Shown: piece by piece, positions 27,301 through 37,403 of the stretch
Position numbering within the stretch: position 1 is the first letter of the stretch
Layout of the letters: each line of letters starts with the position of its first letter
Virus record (IMG/VR): IMGVR_UViG_3300009079_000037
Location: 1-42,982 of that record
Source: a virus
Reading direction: 5' to 3' (one strand)
DNA length: 42,982 bases
The notes under the pieces: generated by a model
Database searches by the model: none
Told to the model about the DNA's origin: nothing
Seen by the model: the letters and a program-made list of their open reading frames with translations, nothing else
Position numbers and translations under genes: made by a program

Positions 27301-30300
27301 GGTGTAGTTGTATTACCCTCTGGATCTAATCTTTCATATAAAAATCCAATAAACTGTCTACCAATTTCAGTTCTATCTGAAGCAACATTGGGTAAAATAT
27401 ACCTAAATGGTGGTTCAAAGAAACGAATCTTTCTGGCACCACTACTTCTAGTATTATACACGATATGTGGAGATTGAACTATACCTGAAATATCAACTAC
27501 ATACTGCTCTGGTTTAATTACAAAACCTGGGGGAATTTCTAATTGCCCATCTTCAATTTTATAAACGTATTTTGTGCCATTAATACCATGAGATAATTCA
27601 GACAACGATGCTCCATTTATATCAATAAGGACTATTAACGTATCATAATTAAATCCATAATTAAATAAAATATCTTTATTTGTATCTAATTCATAATCAT
27701 CAGGAGAAATTATAATACCATCTACAAATACAAAGTAATCGTGTTTTGATGCAGGTCCTGATGTCTTATTTGGTAATACAATTGGAGTCCCAACACTAAC
27801 ATTTCCTGGAGTAAATACACCACCACTTCCCGTATAGAACTCATTCTTGATAAATGAATTAGATTGTCTTACTGAAATTTGTGTACCAATAGGTAATGCA
27901 ATGGGAGTATTGGAAACATCATCATCAGTAAATGTAATTGTAGGAGTTCCACCTCCAGCACTAACTGCAAAGTTATCATTTCTCTGAACAATACCATCAA
28001 CAAATACCAGGTATTCATCTTTATTAATTGATGTAAATACTCCTGCTGGCCAAACAGATCCGTCTGTCTGATTAAGATTAAATACACTACTACTAGCAAT
28101 TGATGTTTGATTCATAGTGTAAATTGAATTTACCTCATTAAATTGTCTATATCTTATCAGTTCTCCATCCGGCATTGGATCGCCAGACAGTTGTTGTGTA
28201 TAAAAATCAATTACTTTATCCGCATCAATAATTTCCCAAGAAGTTCCATATGTTTGAATAATATTATCCAAAAGAACAACCATTTGGTCAACTTCATAGT
28301 CAACTATGTAATTTGGACTTCCATTTTTAATTGGTGTTATTGGATCGATTACTTTAAGTTCAAATAAAGTTTCAATTCCATTAAATTGGTCAGATATATC
28401 TTCAAATACTCCAACAATTGATGTTTTGATGTTTAAAACATCAGTCAGTAATTTATTTTCAACAACAACAGAATCAAATCTGTTATTTTCATTTTTAGCA
28501 ACTAAGAAATTATATTTTCTTCTTAATTGTGCTATTTCAGCAGAAGTTGTACCTATATTGACAATAGAATTGCCTTCTTTAATTAAATTCGTTTCATCAT
28601 AATTAGTATCTTCAAGGTCCTTAGTTCTAAAGTTTTCATGGAGAATACTATCTTCTGGAGAACTTAAAATTTGAGTTTTAGAGAAAACTTTATAACCTGC
28701 AGGGTGCAGAGCGTTTTCATAGTTTTCTCGCCACTCTACAAATGGGGTTTGAACTCCAACTTGGTATGCAAATTTTTGATAACGATTACTATCTTGAATC
28801 TTAAGTGCATTTGATCCAATGAAAGATCCACCATCAATAAATTGTTTTTGTGTTTGTACAACAGCATCTAATTTTGCTGATGTTTCTACTGAGTAAATTT
28901 CACCAACAACACCAACTGCTAATGTATTTAATCCAATAATTTCATCGTCTTCTTTCAATTTAGTTGTAATTCCAGTAATTCTTAAAATAGAATTATTTTC
29001 TTGCCATCCATCAATAGTAGAAATTTCACCAGAACCAATAGTTGTTTCGATATTACCAGTAGATCTAATAATACTAACACGTTCACCATTGGAGAAAGGA
29101 GATTTCTTCATTATTGCAGTAAACTGGGCATTTCTTGCAAAATTAACTGCTTCATAATATATTCCTTGATTAATAATGATATTGGAAATATCCTCAGTCC
29201 AATATGCTTGATCTAATGGTAATAAATTAACAATACCATCCTGTGCTCTTGCTTTAAGTGAAACATTACCAAGGAATGCATAGAAAGTGTTACTTTCTAT
29301 GAAACTGTAAACTTGATTTGCTTCATCGTTTGAATTTGCAAAATAGTATGCTCTAATTCTAAAAGGATCTCCTGCTTGGAAAAATTCTTTAAAATTGATA
29401 TTAAAATTAATATCAGATCCAGAAATAGTACTAATATAATAATATTTTTCTGCCGTGACTGTTGGGGCAGAATTATATTTAATTCCTGAACTTAGTATGT
29501 TAATATTTGAAATAATTCTAGAATTAATTACTCCATCAAATTTTGCATGATTTGGACTATCATTTTGAAGACCACCACCAACAACTTTCATCCTAGGTGA
29601 AAATAAGTAATCATCTCCAGGATCATTAATTGTTAAAGATTCTATAGTAAAATTATTTTTTAATTTACTAATTACTGGAAAAATTAGTGTTGGTTTTTGA
29701 GTTGGATCTGGACTATATCCATATCCAGAATTAATTGATTTTACACTTTTAATTGTTCCAATTTTATCCGAAACTGCTTCTAAAATTGCTCCTTCCCCGC
29801 CTACAGTAGAAATAGAAGTAATTTGTGGAACTTGTTGATAGTTTACTCCATTATTAGTTAAAGTAACTCTCTCAATAGGTCCATCTGCATTTTTTGATGT
29901 GGTTGTATATGAAATTTTATTTAAATCATATTTATCGAAAAGATTGTCATCAGGGTCTGGATTAATTTTACTGTAAATTTCAAAAAAAGTAGATCCAGAA
30001 TTAATTACATGATATGAACCATTAATTGGTTCAGATTTAATCATTAGTGGAATAACAGTAATCCCATCAGTATTAACATTTTTAACTTCCATATTAACTT
30101 TACTTAAATCTGAATCATCAGGTAATAATACAAATTGAGTTAATTTACCATCAATATTGAATTTTTTTTCAATGCCAACATCAAAATATTCTTTTTTTGT
30201 ATCTGATCCTGGGGTAAAAAATCGTACTTCAATATTGTTATAATTTGGATTATTATATGATACGTTAAATTTATATGTTGAATTTTCGTATAAAGTAAGT

Positions 30301-33300
30301 CCATTAGGATAAGTTTCATTAAAATTATCACCAGTGGATAACTTTAACTGACCAGATGGTTGATATATGTCAAATGACTCTATATTTTCAGTAGATGCAG
30401 AAATAGTTACAAAATCATTAATAACTAATCCATTATCTGAAGAATTTAATTTAGTTACAATTCTATCTTCTTCATACTTTAGTGTTTCTGCTGTACTAAA
30501 AAATAATCTATTAACTTCAGTTCTAGGGTTATGATCTGCTAAAACAGTTTCTAGTGCCGTTCTTTCGACAATCAAAGTATGACTATATGTTGTAGCAGTT
30601 AAATTTACACCACTTACAATATTAGGAGGTGCATCATTAACATTTGTTCCAGAGTATGAACTATTAGTAGAAATATACGCAATTGGATTTGAAATATAAT
30701 TTTCAGAACCTGGAGTAAATGTAATATCTGAAATATTACCATCGTTAATTGTCACTACTGTCGAAATATCTCCACCATTGTTTTGAATATATCCATTAAA
30801 ATACAAATAATACTGTATTCCACTTTGAGTGCCTGTACTATCATTAATTTTTATAGCAACTACTTCATTGTTAATATTTTTTTGAATAACAGTATCAATA
30901 ATTCTCATTTTTTCAGAATTAATTTCAATATAATCACCAACTGAAAATTTTGAACTATCGTATACAGGAAGTGAAGATAAAATTGTTACGGTTGAGTTAT
31001 TATTATGGGAACTAGGTGTAGAATTAATACCTCTACTTACAAGTAATCTATTATTACCTTGAGTAGAAATAACCTTCATAATCTCAGTACCAACTTTAAT
31101 ATAAACTGGATTCCCTGAAGAATGAGTAAAATCACTAATAATTGAATTATTAAAGTTATCAATTAGGAATGTAGTTTGATTATTAGAAATTCCAGATGCT
31201 TCATTTAATGCAGCAAATTTTAATGAAGCAGTAACTACAGGTGCTGAAGCATCTGGACCTACAAGTTCTGATACTGATTGAGTATCAACTGTAAGTGTAG
31301 TGTTGTAAAAATTATCTCTATTATCTGGATTTGGAAGATTACCTAAAACATTAGAAAGATATAGATTTTGATTCTCACTATCAACTGAATGGATTGTAGC
31401 AGAAAATCCTTCTATAGTTTTAATTTGATCTCCAATATTAAAAGATCCTACATCACTTCTATATTCTAAGTAATCATAGGTTGCTTTTGTTACTGAACTA
31501 ATTGTTTTTCCTTTAAGAACACTTACAAAACTTGCTGCTCCAAAACCACCAGTTCCTTCATTGTCAAAATTAACAATATCGCCAAATTTATATCCAAATC
31601 CTGAAGTGATAATATCAATAAAATCTAACGATGCTTCTGCTGAAGATGGAATAGACGCCACTTCAAAGAAACCAGGATCTATTGGTTTAGGTGCAATATT
31701 AGATCTGAAATCTAAATATCTTTTTAAATTAGGAATTGCTTCAAGGTTAAGGAATTGTTGATTGTTAAATTCTGTATAAACTTTACCTGAAAATTTAGGA
31801 CCAATAAAATATGGAAATCCTTCACTACTTAGTGAATTTAAATTAACACTTGCGGTCATAAAATATGCATAAACACCGTTAGGATAGTCAGGTGTTTTAC
31901 AATACCTACCATTATTTGAATCTAAATCTGCATTTTTAGAAGTCCATTTATAATCTTGCTCAAACTCTCCAATTGAATAGTCAGTGTTCAATCCACCACC
32001 ATTACGATCTGTTTGTCTCTCAGGTTCAAGATTATTTTGAAATAGTAATTTATATCCACTCTTCATCTCAACAATAACAGAGTTATCGTCTAATGGATTT
32101 CTATATCCATAAGGACCATAAATTGGAGCACCATCTAATGCCCATCCAATGAGTGGAGAGTGAACTAAATTATTTTGAAGATTTACAGATTCTATTTCAT
32201 TTGTTGATGGATCTTTAAGTTGAAGTTTAAATGGAGCAGCAATGATTGAATATTCACTTAAAAACGTTTCATTTCCTTGATCATCAGTTGTAATACCTTT
32301 TTGGGCATAATATGCTCCAAGATCAGTTCTAATCAAATTAGATAAATTTGGATTAGTATTATTAACCTTTGTGTAAAATTTAGCAGTAGTATTTAAAATA
32401 AGGTTCTCACCAGGTTCAAAAATTTCAATAATAGCATTAAGTTCATCGTAACCAATACCACCATTTAAAATTTTAATTCCCTGCACTTGCTTACTATTAC
32501 TATCCCATTCTGCAAGTAAAACTGCACCAAAACCAGGGTTAGTAGAAGTATCAACAACTCTTATAACAGGACGAGAATTATATTGAGATCCACTAGTAAT
32601 AATAGAAGCCGATGTAATAACACCATTATCGATACTAAGTATACCGGAAGCACCCAATCCTCGAACAATATCAGCAGATGGGTTAATTCTATATCCTTTA
32701 CCAGGATTTACAATCGTAACATCGGTTACTGGACCACCAATTTGAAGTTCAATATCTGCAGCATTATCAATATTAAGTTCAGGTGTAATTTCAATGGTTG
32801 GAGATTTAGTATAACCTGTACCTGGATCAATAATTCTTACTTTAGTAATTTTTCCATCAACCACAATAGGAGACAGAACAGCATCTCTAAAATTATTTCC
32901 AGAATAAACTGTGTCGGAAAGGTCTCTAATGACGTTTATAAAAGTTGTATTTGCTGGGTATCCTACACCACCATTTTTAATATAAACTTCGCTTACGCGA
33001 CCAGAAACGACCATTTCTGCTGTTGCTTGTTCACCTGACCATATAGAAACAACTTCTAATGAAATATCATCATCTTCAGTTAATCCGCCCACATCAGACC
33101 CATCAATAATAATATTAGTACCAGATTCATAATTATTTCCAGCTAAATTATCAACTACTTTAGCAGATAATACAGATCCAAAATTATCTCTAATAACTTT
33201 AAATCTAGCTTGAGTACCAACCGTAGAAAAACCATCTACCAAATATACTTGATTTGCTTGACTTAAAATAGTTGTAGATGAAACTATAGATACATCCCCA

Positions 33301-35009
33301 ATTGCATCTATAAGGGGAGATTCAATCTTTAATTCTGGAGGATTGTCAATTGCAAAATTATCTCCACCGTTAACAATATTAATACTTTCTATTTTACCGT
33401 TAATAATACGCTCTTCACTCTTCCAATTATAAATATAACTTCCATCTCTAAGAATTCCAACAACATCATTTGGATTAGTTTCTTGCTGAAGAGTATCTAC
33501 TGATTTATTAAATACTTTGGGAATTTTCTTAAAAATATTAGCATTAATAATTTTTAAATTATTATTTTCTAAAAATACTTGACCAGGATTAATGCTATAA
33601 AACGGGATACTAGAAGTATACACATAAACTGATTCAATATCAGTGTATACTTGAGTTATTCCAGCAACGATATTTTCATTTAATACAATTGGAGTTGTGT
33701 CGTTAAAAGTCCAACTAGTAACTAATAAATTAGTTTCATCTATTAAGTTAGTAACAAATCCTAAATCACCTTTTTGGTAATATGTGCTATTTTTAATAAT
33801 TTCAAAATTACTAACACCAGCATATATGATAAAATATGAACCTTCAATAATATCTGAATCTAATTCTTTAACTCTTGCTAAGGTATTGACATCATAAACA
33901 TAGTCATCTGTATTAATTAATAGAGTAGGATTTTCAGAAACTCTCAATATAAAATAATTAAAATGTTTATCATAATACGTAAACAATTTATTTCCAATTC
34001 TTAAAGTTCCTTCACGATCAAAATTAGAGGTTGAATCAACGTAAACATATGCAATATCATCAACTATACGAAATTGAGTAGTAACTTTTGTGAAATACGT
34101 TGGAATTAAATTCCTTCCATTAGAAATTTCAATTTCAAATACTTGACTTGCGAAAGAAAATACATTTTCAACTGTTTGTACTGGAAACTGGTGATTACCC
34201 TGTACTAAGATAGCTCCCCTATCTGCTAATAAACTTAAAGGGTAATTATCTAATGTTTCAATTCTTACAATTTCTTTATTTTGATATGTGGCATCAGAAG
34301 ATGCCATTAAAAGATCTCTATAGTTTATAATATCAGCATTTTCTTGATATAAAAATTTAAAGTAGAATGAAATTGCTTTTGGAGTACCTTTAGAGATATA
34401 AAAATCTCTAATTTTTTTAATAATAGTATCTACATTAACAGTTTGAAGATTTTTCTCTAATGCTTGCTTTGGAAAATCAACAAGATACTGTTCTCTAATT
34501 TTTTCTAAAATATAGAGAGTATATGAAAATCCCTGATTATATACTTTAATATTATTACTAGCATTATAAGAATCGGCTACAGTAACAATATTTGGTAATA
34601 ATACACCTTCAACACTAAGATCATTATACGTATAACCTCTAGTGCATCCTGAAAAAACTGTACGCTTCTGTCCATTAACAGTTTTTACTGATCTAGTTTT
34701 ATATAAAATAACTTCGTCTTCAATTTTAAGCAATCCATCATTTGGAGGAAAATTTACATCTTCATCAACTTCAATTTCAGTATCATTAACATCGATAGAT
34801 GCTGATAAAATTGCATATGGAGTTACCGACGTATAAGAGTCAATATTGATAAGTTTTTCAATATTTCCTAAAATATCCAAAGGATTACTATTCGTTTCTA
34901 AGAACGCATAGTACTCTTTAAGGAAAGATACAAATGTTGGATATTCCGAGGCAAAGTATTTAGATACTTGCCCGTCAATGGAACTCGATACTTTTAGATC
35001 GTTAAACAT
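24375..35009 (-). CDS. gp7: Giant gp7-like baseplate wedge protein with YHYH domain and repeat modules (3544 aa)
   Basis: At 3544 aa it is more than three times T4 gp7 (1032 aa). N-terminal motifs (YFASEYPTFVSFLKEYYAFL, then KIRDFYISKGTPKAISFYFK at about 200-220) and its place between gp6 and gp8 support gp7, the wedge initiator. Inside: about 14 GG-x-GY repeats (near 545, 678, 728, 770, 806, 848, 1135, 1716, 1760, 1796, 1840, 3306, 3376 and 3426, e.g. IIDPGTGYTKSPTIEITP); a YHYH-type region at about 945-1075 (GWALDGAPIYGPYGYRNPLD ... GVYAYFMTASV ... PYFIGPKFSG); about six F-x-V-F-V-D-G-I-x-Q modules at 2240-2950; and three I-x-x-E-x-(V/I)-x-K/Y-x-T modules near 88, 1370 and 2760. These are beta domains likely to spread across the baseplate surface. 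The first ATG after the gp6 stop is used. The gp7 name rests mainly on synteny. Confidence 0.72.
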   Translation of the reverse strand: MFNDLKVSSSIDGQVSKYFASEYPTFVSFLKEYYAFLETNSNPLDILGNIEKLINIDSYTSVTPYAILSASIDVNDTEIEVDEDVNFPPNDGLLKIEDEVILYKTRSVKTVNGQKRTVFSGCTRGYTYNDLSVEGVLLPNIVTVADSYNASNNIKVYNQGFSYTLYILEKIREQYLVDFPKQALEKNLQTVNVDTIIKKIRDFYISKGTPKAISFYFKFLYQENADIINYRDLLMASSDATYQNKEIVRIETLDNYPLSLLADRGAILVQGNHQFPVQTVENVFSFASQVFEIEISNGRNLIPTYFTKVTTQFRIVDDIAYVYVDSTSNFDREGTLRIGNKLFTYYDKHFNYFILRVSENPTLLINTDDYVYDVNTLARVKELDSDIIEGSYFIIYAGVSNFEIIKNSTYYQKGDLGFVTNLIDETNLLVTSWTFNDTTPIVLNENIVAGITQVYTDIESVYVYTSSIPFYSINPGQVFLENNNLKIINANIFKKIPKVFNKSVDTLQQETNPNDVVGILRDGSYIYNWKSEERIINGKIESINIVNGGDNFAIDNPPELKIESPLIDAIGDVSIVSSTTILSQANQVYLVDGFSTVGTQARFKVIRDNFGSVLSAKVVDNLAGNNYESGTNIIIDGSDVGGLTEDDDISLEVVSIWSGEQATAEMVVSGRVSEVYIKNGGVGYPANTTFINVIRDLSDTVYSGNNFRDAVLSPIVVDGKITKVRIIDPGTGYTKSPTIEITPELNIDNAADIELQIGGPVTDVTIVNPGKGYRINPSADIVRGLGASGILSIDNGVITSASIITSGSQYNSRPVIRVVDTSTNPGFGAVLLAEWDSNSKQVQGIKILNGGIGYDELNAIIEIFEPGENLILNTTAKFYTKVNNTNPNLSNLIRTDLGAYYAQKGITTDDQGNETFLSEYSIIAAPFKLQLKDPSTNEIESVNLQNNLVHSPLIGWALDGAPIYGPYGYRNPLDDNSVIVEMKSGYKLLFQNNLEPERQTDRNGGGLNTDYSIGEFEQDYKWTSKNADLDSNNGRYCKTPDYPNGVYAYFMTASVNLNSLSSEGFPYFIGPKFSGKVYTEFNNQQFLNLEAIPNLKRYLDFRSNIAPKPIDPGFFEVASIPSSAEASLDFIDIITSGFGYKFGDIVNFDNEGTGGFGAASFVSVLKGKTISSVTKATYDYLEYRSDVGSFNIGDQIKTIEGFSATIHSVDSENQNLYLSNVLGNLPNPDNRDNFYNTTLTVDTQSVSELVGPDASAPVVTASLKFAALNEASGISNNQTTFLIDNFNNSIISDFTHSSGNPVYIKVGTEIMKVISTQGNNRLLVSRGINSTPSSHNNNSTVTILSSLPVYDSSKFSVGDYIEINSEKMRIIDTVIQKNINNEVVAIKINDSTGTQSGIQYYLYFNGYIQNNGGDISTVVTINDGNISDITFTPGSENYISNPIAYISTNSSYSGTNVNDAPPNIVSGVNLTATTYSHTLIVERTALETVLADHNPRTEVNRLFFSTAETLKYEEDRIVTKLNSSDNGLVINDFVTISASTENIESFDIYQPSGQLKLSTGDNFNETYPNGLTLYENSTYKFNVSYNNPNYNNIEVRFFTPGSDTKKEYFDVGIEKKFNIDGKLTQFVLLPDDSDLSKVNMEVKNVNTDGITVIPLMIKSEPINGSYHVINSGSTFFEIYSKINPDPDDNLFDKYDLNKISYTTTSKNADGPIERVTLTNNGVNYQQVPQITSISTVGGEGAILEAVSDKIGTIKSVKSINSGYGYSPDPTQKPTLIFPVISKLKNNFTIESLTINDPGDDYLFSPRMKVVGGGLQNDSPNHAKFDGVINSRIISNINILSSGIKYNSAPTVTAEKYYYISTISGSDINFNINFKEFFQAGDPFRIRAYYFANSNDEANQVYSFIESNTFYAFLGNVSLKARAQDGIVNLLPLDQAYWTEDISNIIINQGIYYEAVNFARNAQFTAIMKKSPFSNGERVSIIRSTGNIETTIGSGEISTIDGWQENNSILRITGITTKLKEDDEIIGLNTLAVGVVGEIYSVETSAKLDAVVQTQKQFIDGGSFIGSNALKIQDSNRYQKFAYQVGVQTPFVEWRENYENALHPAGYKVFSKTQILSSPEDSILHENFRTKDLEDTNYDETNLIKEGNSIVNIGTTSAEIAQLRRKYNFLVAKNENNRFDSVVVENKLLTDVLNIKTSIVGVFEDISDQFNGIETLFELKVIDPITPIKNGSPNYIVDYEVDQMVVLLDNIIQTYGTSWEIIDADKVIDFYTQQLSGDPMPDGELIRYRQFNEVNSIYTMNQTSIASSSVFNLNQTDGSVWPAGVFTSINKDEYLVFVDGIVQRNDNFAVSAGGGTPTITFTDDDVSNTPIALPIGTQISVRQSNSFIKNEFYTGSGGVFTPGNVSVGTPIVLPNKTSGPASKHDYFVFVDGIIISPDDYELDTNKDILFNYGFNYDTLIVLIDINGASLSELSHGINGTKYVYKIEDGQLEIPPGFVIKPEQYVVDISGIVQSPHIVYNTRSSGARKIRFFEPPFRYILPNVASDRTEIGRQFIGFLYERLDPEGNTTTPNYQFDDVSISKIHVKEEFDNFVTGDYINTATSSAVIERKDENVIIKSISLGSSGSLASGATTDITISSTLKVYVGDRVLFNSAFGLTSENNDELEITAINGNVITLTNISSSALPLYNIPTSGTIKFIHRELILINIATTEADRDDAFVDNDVLESGIVSSIRTGVQTLTNEPFAVLVADTEITVDDASGFTTNDYLLINEVEIVKITNISTNTLTVDRSQLSTSAVLHPDGVVVEKITPYTLTVKSFSRGFDGDKTVFPLKENREPVNIGTDKDIFVIVNGILQKKGVNDSYVINLTGTAPNEYSVLSFTEAPPEGAPLNVFYLGEVIPLKDMSGLFNGTDRAFNLINPTNDEVFSVIAESRPAANISANLIIFIDGSLQIPSTEETGRVPAYPNSLVSYKLFGSIVEYSAPPQNGATFEGYIYIGSDDDFQEIDIDPPVERGDIIIQGNERRSREVNLIVSANKLSVGSSFGQINTIPNASRPLLNDGTQGYWFTDLLQSADVRETLRVRRSLRSKILRIDATQYPITQSTLLTAPIQLIDISNISDNLPATTDANSFLSVLLAANDKFPQRKLNCIYSSFGARQSNQTTNYDFTPSQINVSDDTFQLTTNTGVYDSHSLVTGGTVTYSNQTNTDHTPLVTGLEYYVYVVDQHKIKLATNKYNLDNEIYVNITSTETGTHRFSGKDVDSVGNLTVGFDLKYDQIIRLDSSASGETYEVLVTVSSGEVGSLSIAEQGTGFPNETSSNVNILSLQNLSMNSTITGGLGYDDGVYNNRQLTGGSGNGARANIEVTNGSVTKVTIISTGSNSYSEGDTLSAGISNGSGFLYTLGSDMDSPGTGCTVNVTVSAGVVTSATVVNRGSDYIDGQIVGLDGFNNVRLKISQIDDTIYYNNANNTAKIINYTSDETLPGAGNTRYLYVKLDDSQIPITTYATDNAQGTITTAKNISYQVEEDDLMIKYQSLSYNDDFIYDF

Positions 35010-35011
35010 AT

Positions 35012-36856
35012 TTAACTAGATACTGGAATTTGTCCTACGCCTGATGTTCTGTTGGCAGATGAGATTGTATCAAGGATTGAGGTTACTCGTATATCTTCTG
35101 GTTTAACAGAAATATAAAGATCACGCAATGCAATGATATCATTTGATTTTGGTATTATCGAGAAAGAGATAGTTTCAAGATTACCTACAACAGAATTAAT
35201 ATTGATAGCATTAATATTTATTTCACCCTTTTTATAGTCAATTGTACCGGCATTTTTAGACCAGTAAATCTTTTCACCTCCTGAAATTTTAAAAATTGCT
35301 AATCCAGAAACACCATATTTTTCAAAATAGTAAACATTAGTAGTATCTTCACCAGTAATTTTAAATCCACTAGAAATTAAATCTGTATCATCAGAAATTC
35401 TATTTCCATAACAAATTTCATATGAAGCAAACACATTTGACAAAACTGGCATATTTTTCTTTATTCTAATTTTAGTAATATTAGAAGTAATGCCTGGATC
35501 AGTAGAATCAATTTCTGCTACAAGTTTACTATATTTAAATTTACCATTAAATCTATCTAAATCATTATCTTCACCAAATTTTTGAATAACAATTCTAGAA
35601 ACTTCAGCAATTTGTTGTGGTGTTCTTCTCGATTTACTATTATTGTAATAAACGTAAGAATCAACTTCTAAGAAAATATAGGATGGGTCGATAACCTCAG
35701 GAATAACGGAAAGAATAGTATATTCTCTAATTGCCTTGGTTAAATTCATTTTCGCAGTCGTAGTCATTTTATCAGCACCAAATGGTTTTGCTGCAATGAA
35801 TACTTTTCCATATTGTGGAGGACTAGCATCTTCTCCACCATAAATTGACAACGCTTCAAGATTGGGATATAGTTGTGTGACTAATGTCTCATAATCTCTG
35901 ACTGTAACCGCTCTCTGTTGGGCAGAATATGACCTAGGAGCAAGGTATTTGATAGAAGTGATACTCTGAGGTAATGCACCACCTGAAGAGGGGTTTACGA
36001 CGGTTATGGTTGGAGTTACATTTTCAAAAAATTGATTGTTATATTTAAAAACTCCAGTAAACTCAAAAAGTGAGCATTGATTTGCTTCGTCTTGGTTATT
36101 AACAATATACTCAATAGTTACTGAATCATTATTTTGCAATTTACGTCCAAAAACATCGTCCCCAAACAAAAGTTCAAACTGTTCGTTTTTATTTTCTTGA
36201 ATCCAGTAGATTGTATCGTCAGAGCTTAAACCTGTAATACTTTCTGCTTTTTTATAAGTTATTGGAACATTATAATTATCTTGATTGACAATAACTGTAA
36301 TTAAGTCAACATCTGCATTAGCACTTGGAATAATAATACTTTGTCTTGTTGAAGTGTCAATATTATAAACAATACTTAAAAGATTTCCTTGGTAGATGTC
36401 AATGTCTGAAAAACGTACTTTTCTAACGCCATCAACATCAACAAATGCTTCTCTTGTAATATCATCTAGTGTTGAATACACAAAAGAACCATTTTCATTA
36501 CTACCAATGAATGATTCGCCTTTTTTTAAAGTGAATGCACCAATCTGTGGAGATACTGGTACATCCATACTAATTGTTGCCTTTGCTGACTTTGATGATC
36601 TTGGTGTATATCCAATCAAACTCGCAAGAGAAACAACATTATCTCTAATAGAGGCACTATCAAAAAATACTTCATTAGCAATCAGGTTAGCATTTAACGC
36701 TGAATAATAAGTGTTGTATGATAGTACATCAATCAATTGGGTCAATACAGACCCTTCAAAATTATAATCACTAAAAGTATCAGACGCACGTAAATACGCC
36801 TTCAAACTTTGTTTGATATTCTCAAAATCTAAATTAGTGATTGTGTTAAACGCCAT
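35012..36856 (-). CDS. gp6: Baseplate wedge subunit gp6 (614 aa)
   Basis: Residues 1-90 (MAFNTITNLDFENIKQSLKA ... SVLTQLIDVLSYNTYYSALN, ANEVFFDSASIRDNVVSLAS, IGYTPRSSKSAKATISM) are the gp6/baseplate-J-type N-terminus of T4-like cyanophages. Further markers are YWIQENKNEQFELLFGDDVFG (in part) near 215-235, where phage gp6/J proteins keep a FGDG-like turn, and APRSYSAQQRAVTVRDYETL near 305-325. Length is close to T4 gp6 (660 aa). gp6 dimers form the inner ring that ties six wedges together and opens on contraction. The ATG overlaps the gp25 stop (TAATG), a T4-like coupled arrangement. Confident call. Confidence 0.88.
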   Translation of the reverse strand: MAFNTITNLDFENIKQSLKAYLRASDTFSDYNFEGSVLTQLIDVLSYNTYYSALNANLIANEVFFDSASIRDNVVSLASLIGYTPRSSKSAKATISMDVPVSPQIGAFTLKKGESFIGSNENGSFVYSTLDDITREAFVDVDGVRKVRFSDIDIYQGNLLSIVYNIDTSTRQSIIIPSANADVDLITVIVNQDNYNVPITYKKAESITGLSSDDTIYWIQENKNEQFELLFGDDVFGRKLQNNDSVTIEYIVNNQDEANQCSLFEFTGVFKYNNQFFENVTPTITVVNPSSGGALPQSITSIKYLAPRSYSAQQRAVTVRDYETLVTQLYPNLEALSIYGGEDASPPQYGKVFIAAKPFGADKMTTTAKMNLTKAIREYTILSVIPEVIDPSYIFLEVDSYVYYNNSKSRRTPQQIAEVSRIVIQKFGEDNDLDRFNGKFKYSKLVAEIDSTDPGITSNITKIRIKKNMPVLSNVFASYEICYGNRISDDTDLISSGFKITGEDTTNVYYFEKYGVSGLAIFKISGGEKIYWSKNAGTIDYKKGEININAININSVVGNLETISFSIIPKSNDIIALRDLYISVKPEDIRVTSILDTISSANRTSGVGQIPVSS

Positions 36857-37248
36857 TATACTCGTTCTAAAATAAGGTTAAGTGACTGCTGATTCAGTGG
36901 TAATCCTACAATTTCATAATTAATTGTAATATCTACTGAATTATCGTCTATATTATCAAGATAATCAATATTAATAACTTTAACGCGAGGTTCAAAAACT
37001 TTTAATGCGTCTTCAATTGAAAGTGTGATATCATCTGCCAAAATAGGGTCAAAATTTTCAAACAATACAACTTGTGCTTCAGTTCCAAAAAGAGGACGAA
37101 AGGGTTTTTCGCCTCTCATGGTCATTACAACACTTTTTACTGCTTGTTTGATGGCATCCTCATTTGTTAACAGATTAATATCACCCGTAATAGGGTGAGG
37201 TTCAAAACTGGGATTAATATCAACAAATTTTTTGGATACCTTACGCAT
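36856..37248 (-). CDS. gp25: Baseplate wedge subunit gp25 (130 aa)
   Basis: The 130-aa product matches the gp25/GPW family (T4 gp25 is 132 aa): FEPHPITGDINLLTNEDAIK, then VKSVVMTMRGEKPFRPLFGT with the hallmark R/T-x-x-GE(K/R)-x-F/P, then FENFDPILADDITLSIEDAL, and the final beta-rich VDITINYEIVGLPL. gp25 binds the gp6/gp53 core and nucleates the sheath. It is the first wedge gene here, followed directly by gp6. Upstream, GATATATAAAGT (37264-37275) is a possible promoter element 16 bases from the ATG. Confident. Confidence 0.92.
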   Translation of the reverse strand: MRKVSKKFVDINPSFEPHPITGDINLLTNEDAIKQAVKSVVMTMRGEKPFRPLFGTEAQVVLFENFDPILADDITLSIEDALKVFEPRVKVINIDYLDNIDDNSVDITINYEIVGLPLNQQSLNLILERV

Positions 37249-37274
37249 TTTAACGCCCGTTATACTTTATATAT

Positions 37275-37403
37275 CTACTTTTTCTTGTTTTTTTTGGTTT
37301 CTGCTGATTTTTTCAAGTAATAATCTGATTTTGGATCGGTAATTAATACCATACCAGATTTTTTAAATTCTTCACTTTGATCAGGCACGGGTTGATTTGC
37401 CAT
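37275..37403 (-). CDS. Small lysine-rich protein (42 aa from the preferred start)
   Basis: From the ATG at 37403 the product is MANQPVPDQSEEFKKSGMVL followed by ITDPKSDYYLKKSAETKKN and a lysine-rich end. I prefer this start because GGAG lies 6 bases upstream and a late-type AATAAATA lies 35 bases upstream. The frame is open further to an ATG at 37499 (74 aa; MSQLVVNLPAQKVWVRRVNK at its N-terminus), whose ATG overlaps the stop of the previous small gene (ATGA), so a coupled longer form is possible. The function is unknown; the charged C-terminus is probably disordered. It precedes gp25 by 26 bases and could be a small tail or assembly protein. Confidence 0.55.
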   Translation of the reverse strand: MANQPVPDQSEEFKKSGMVLITDPKSDYYLKKSAETKKNKKK

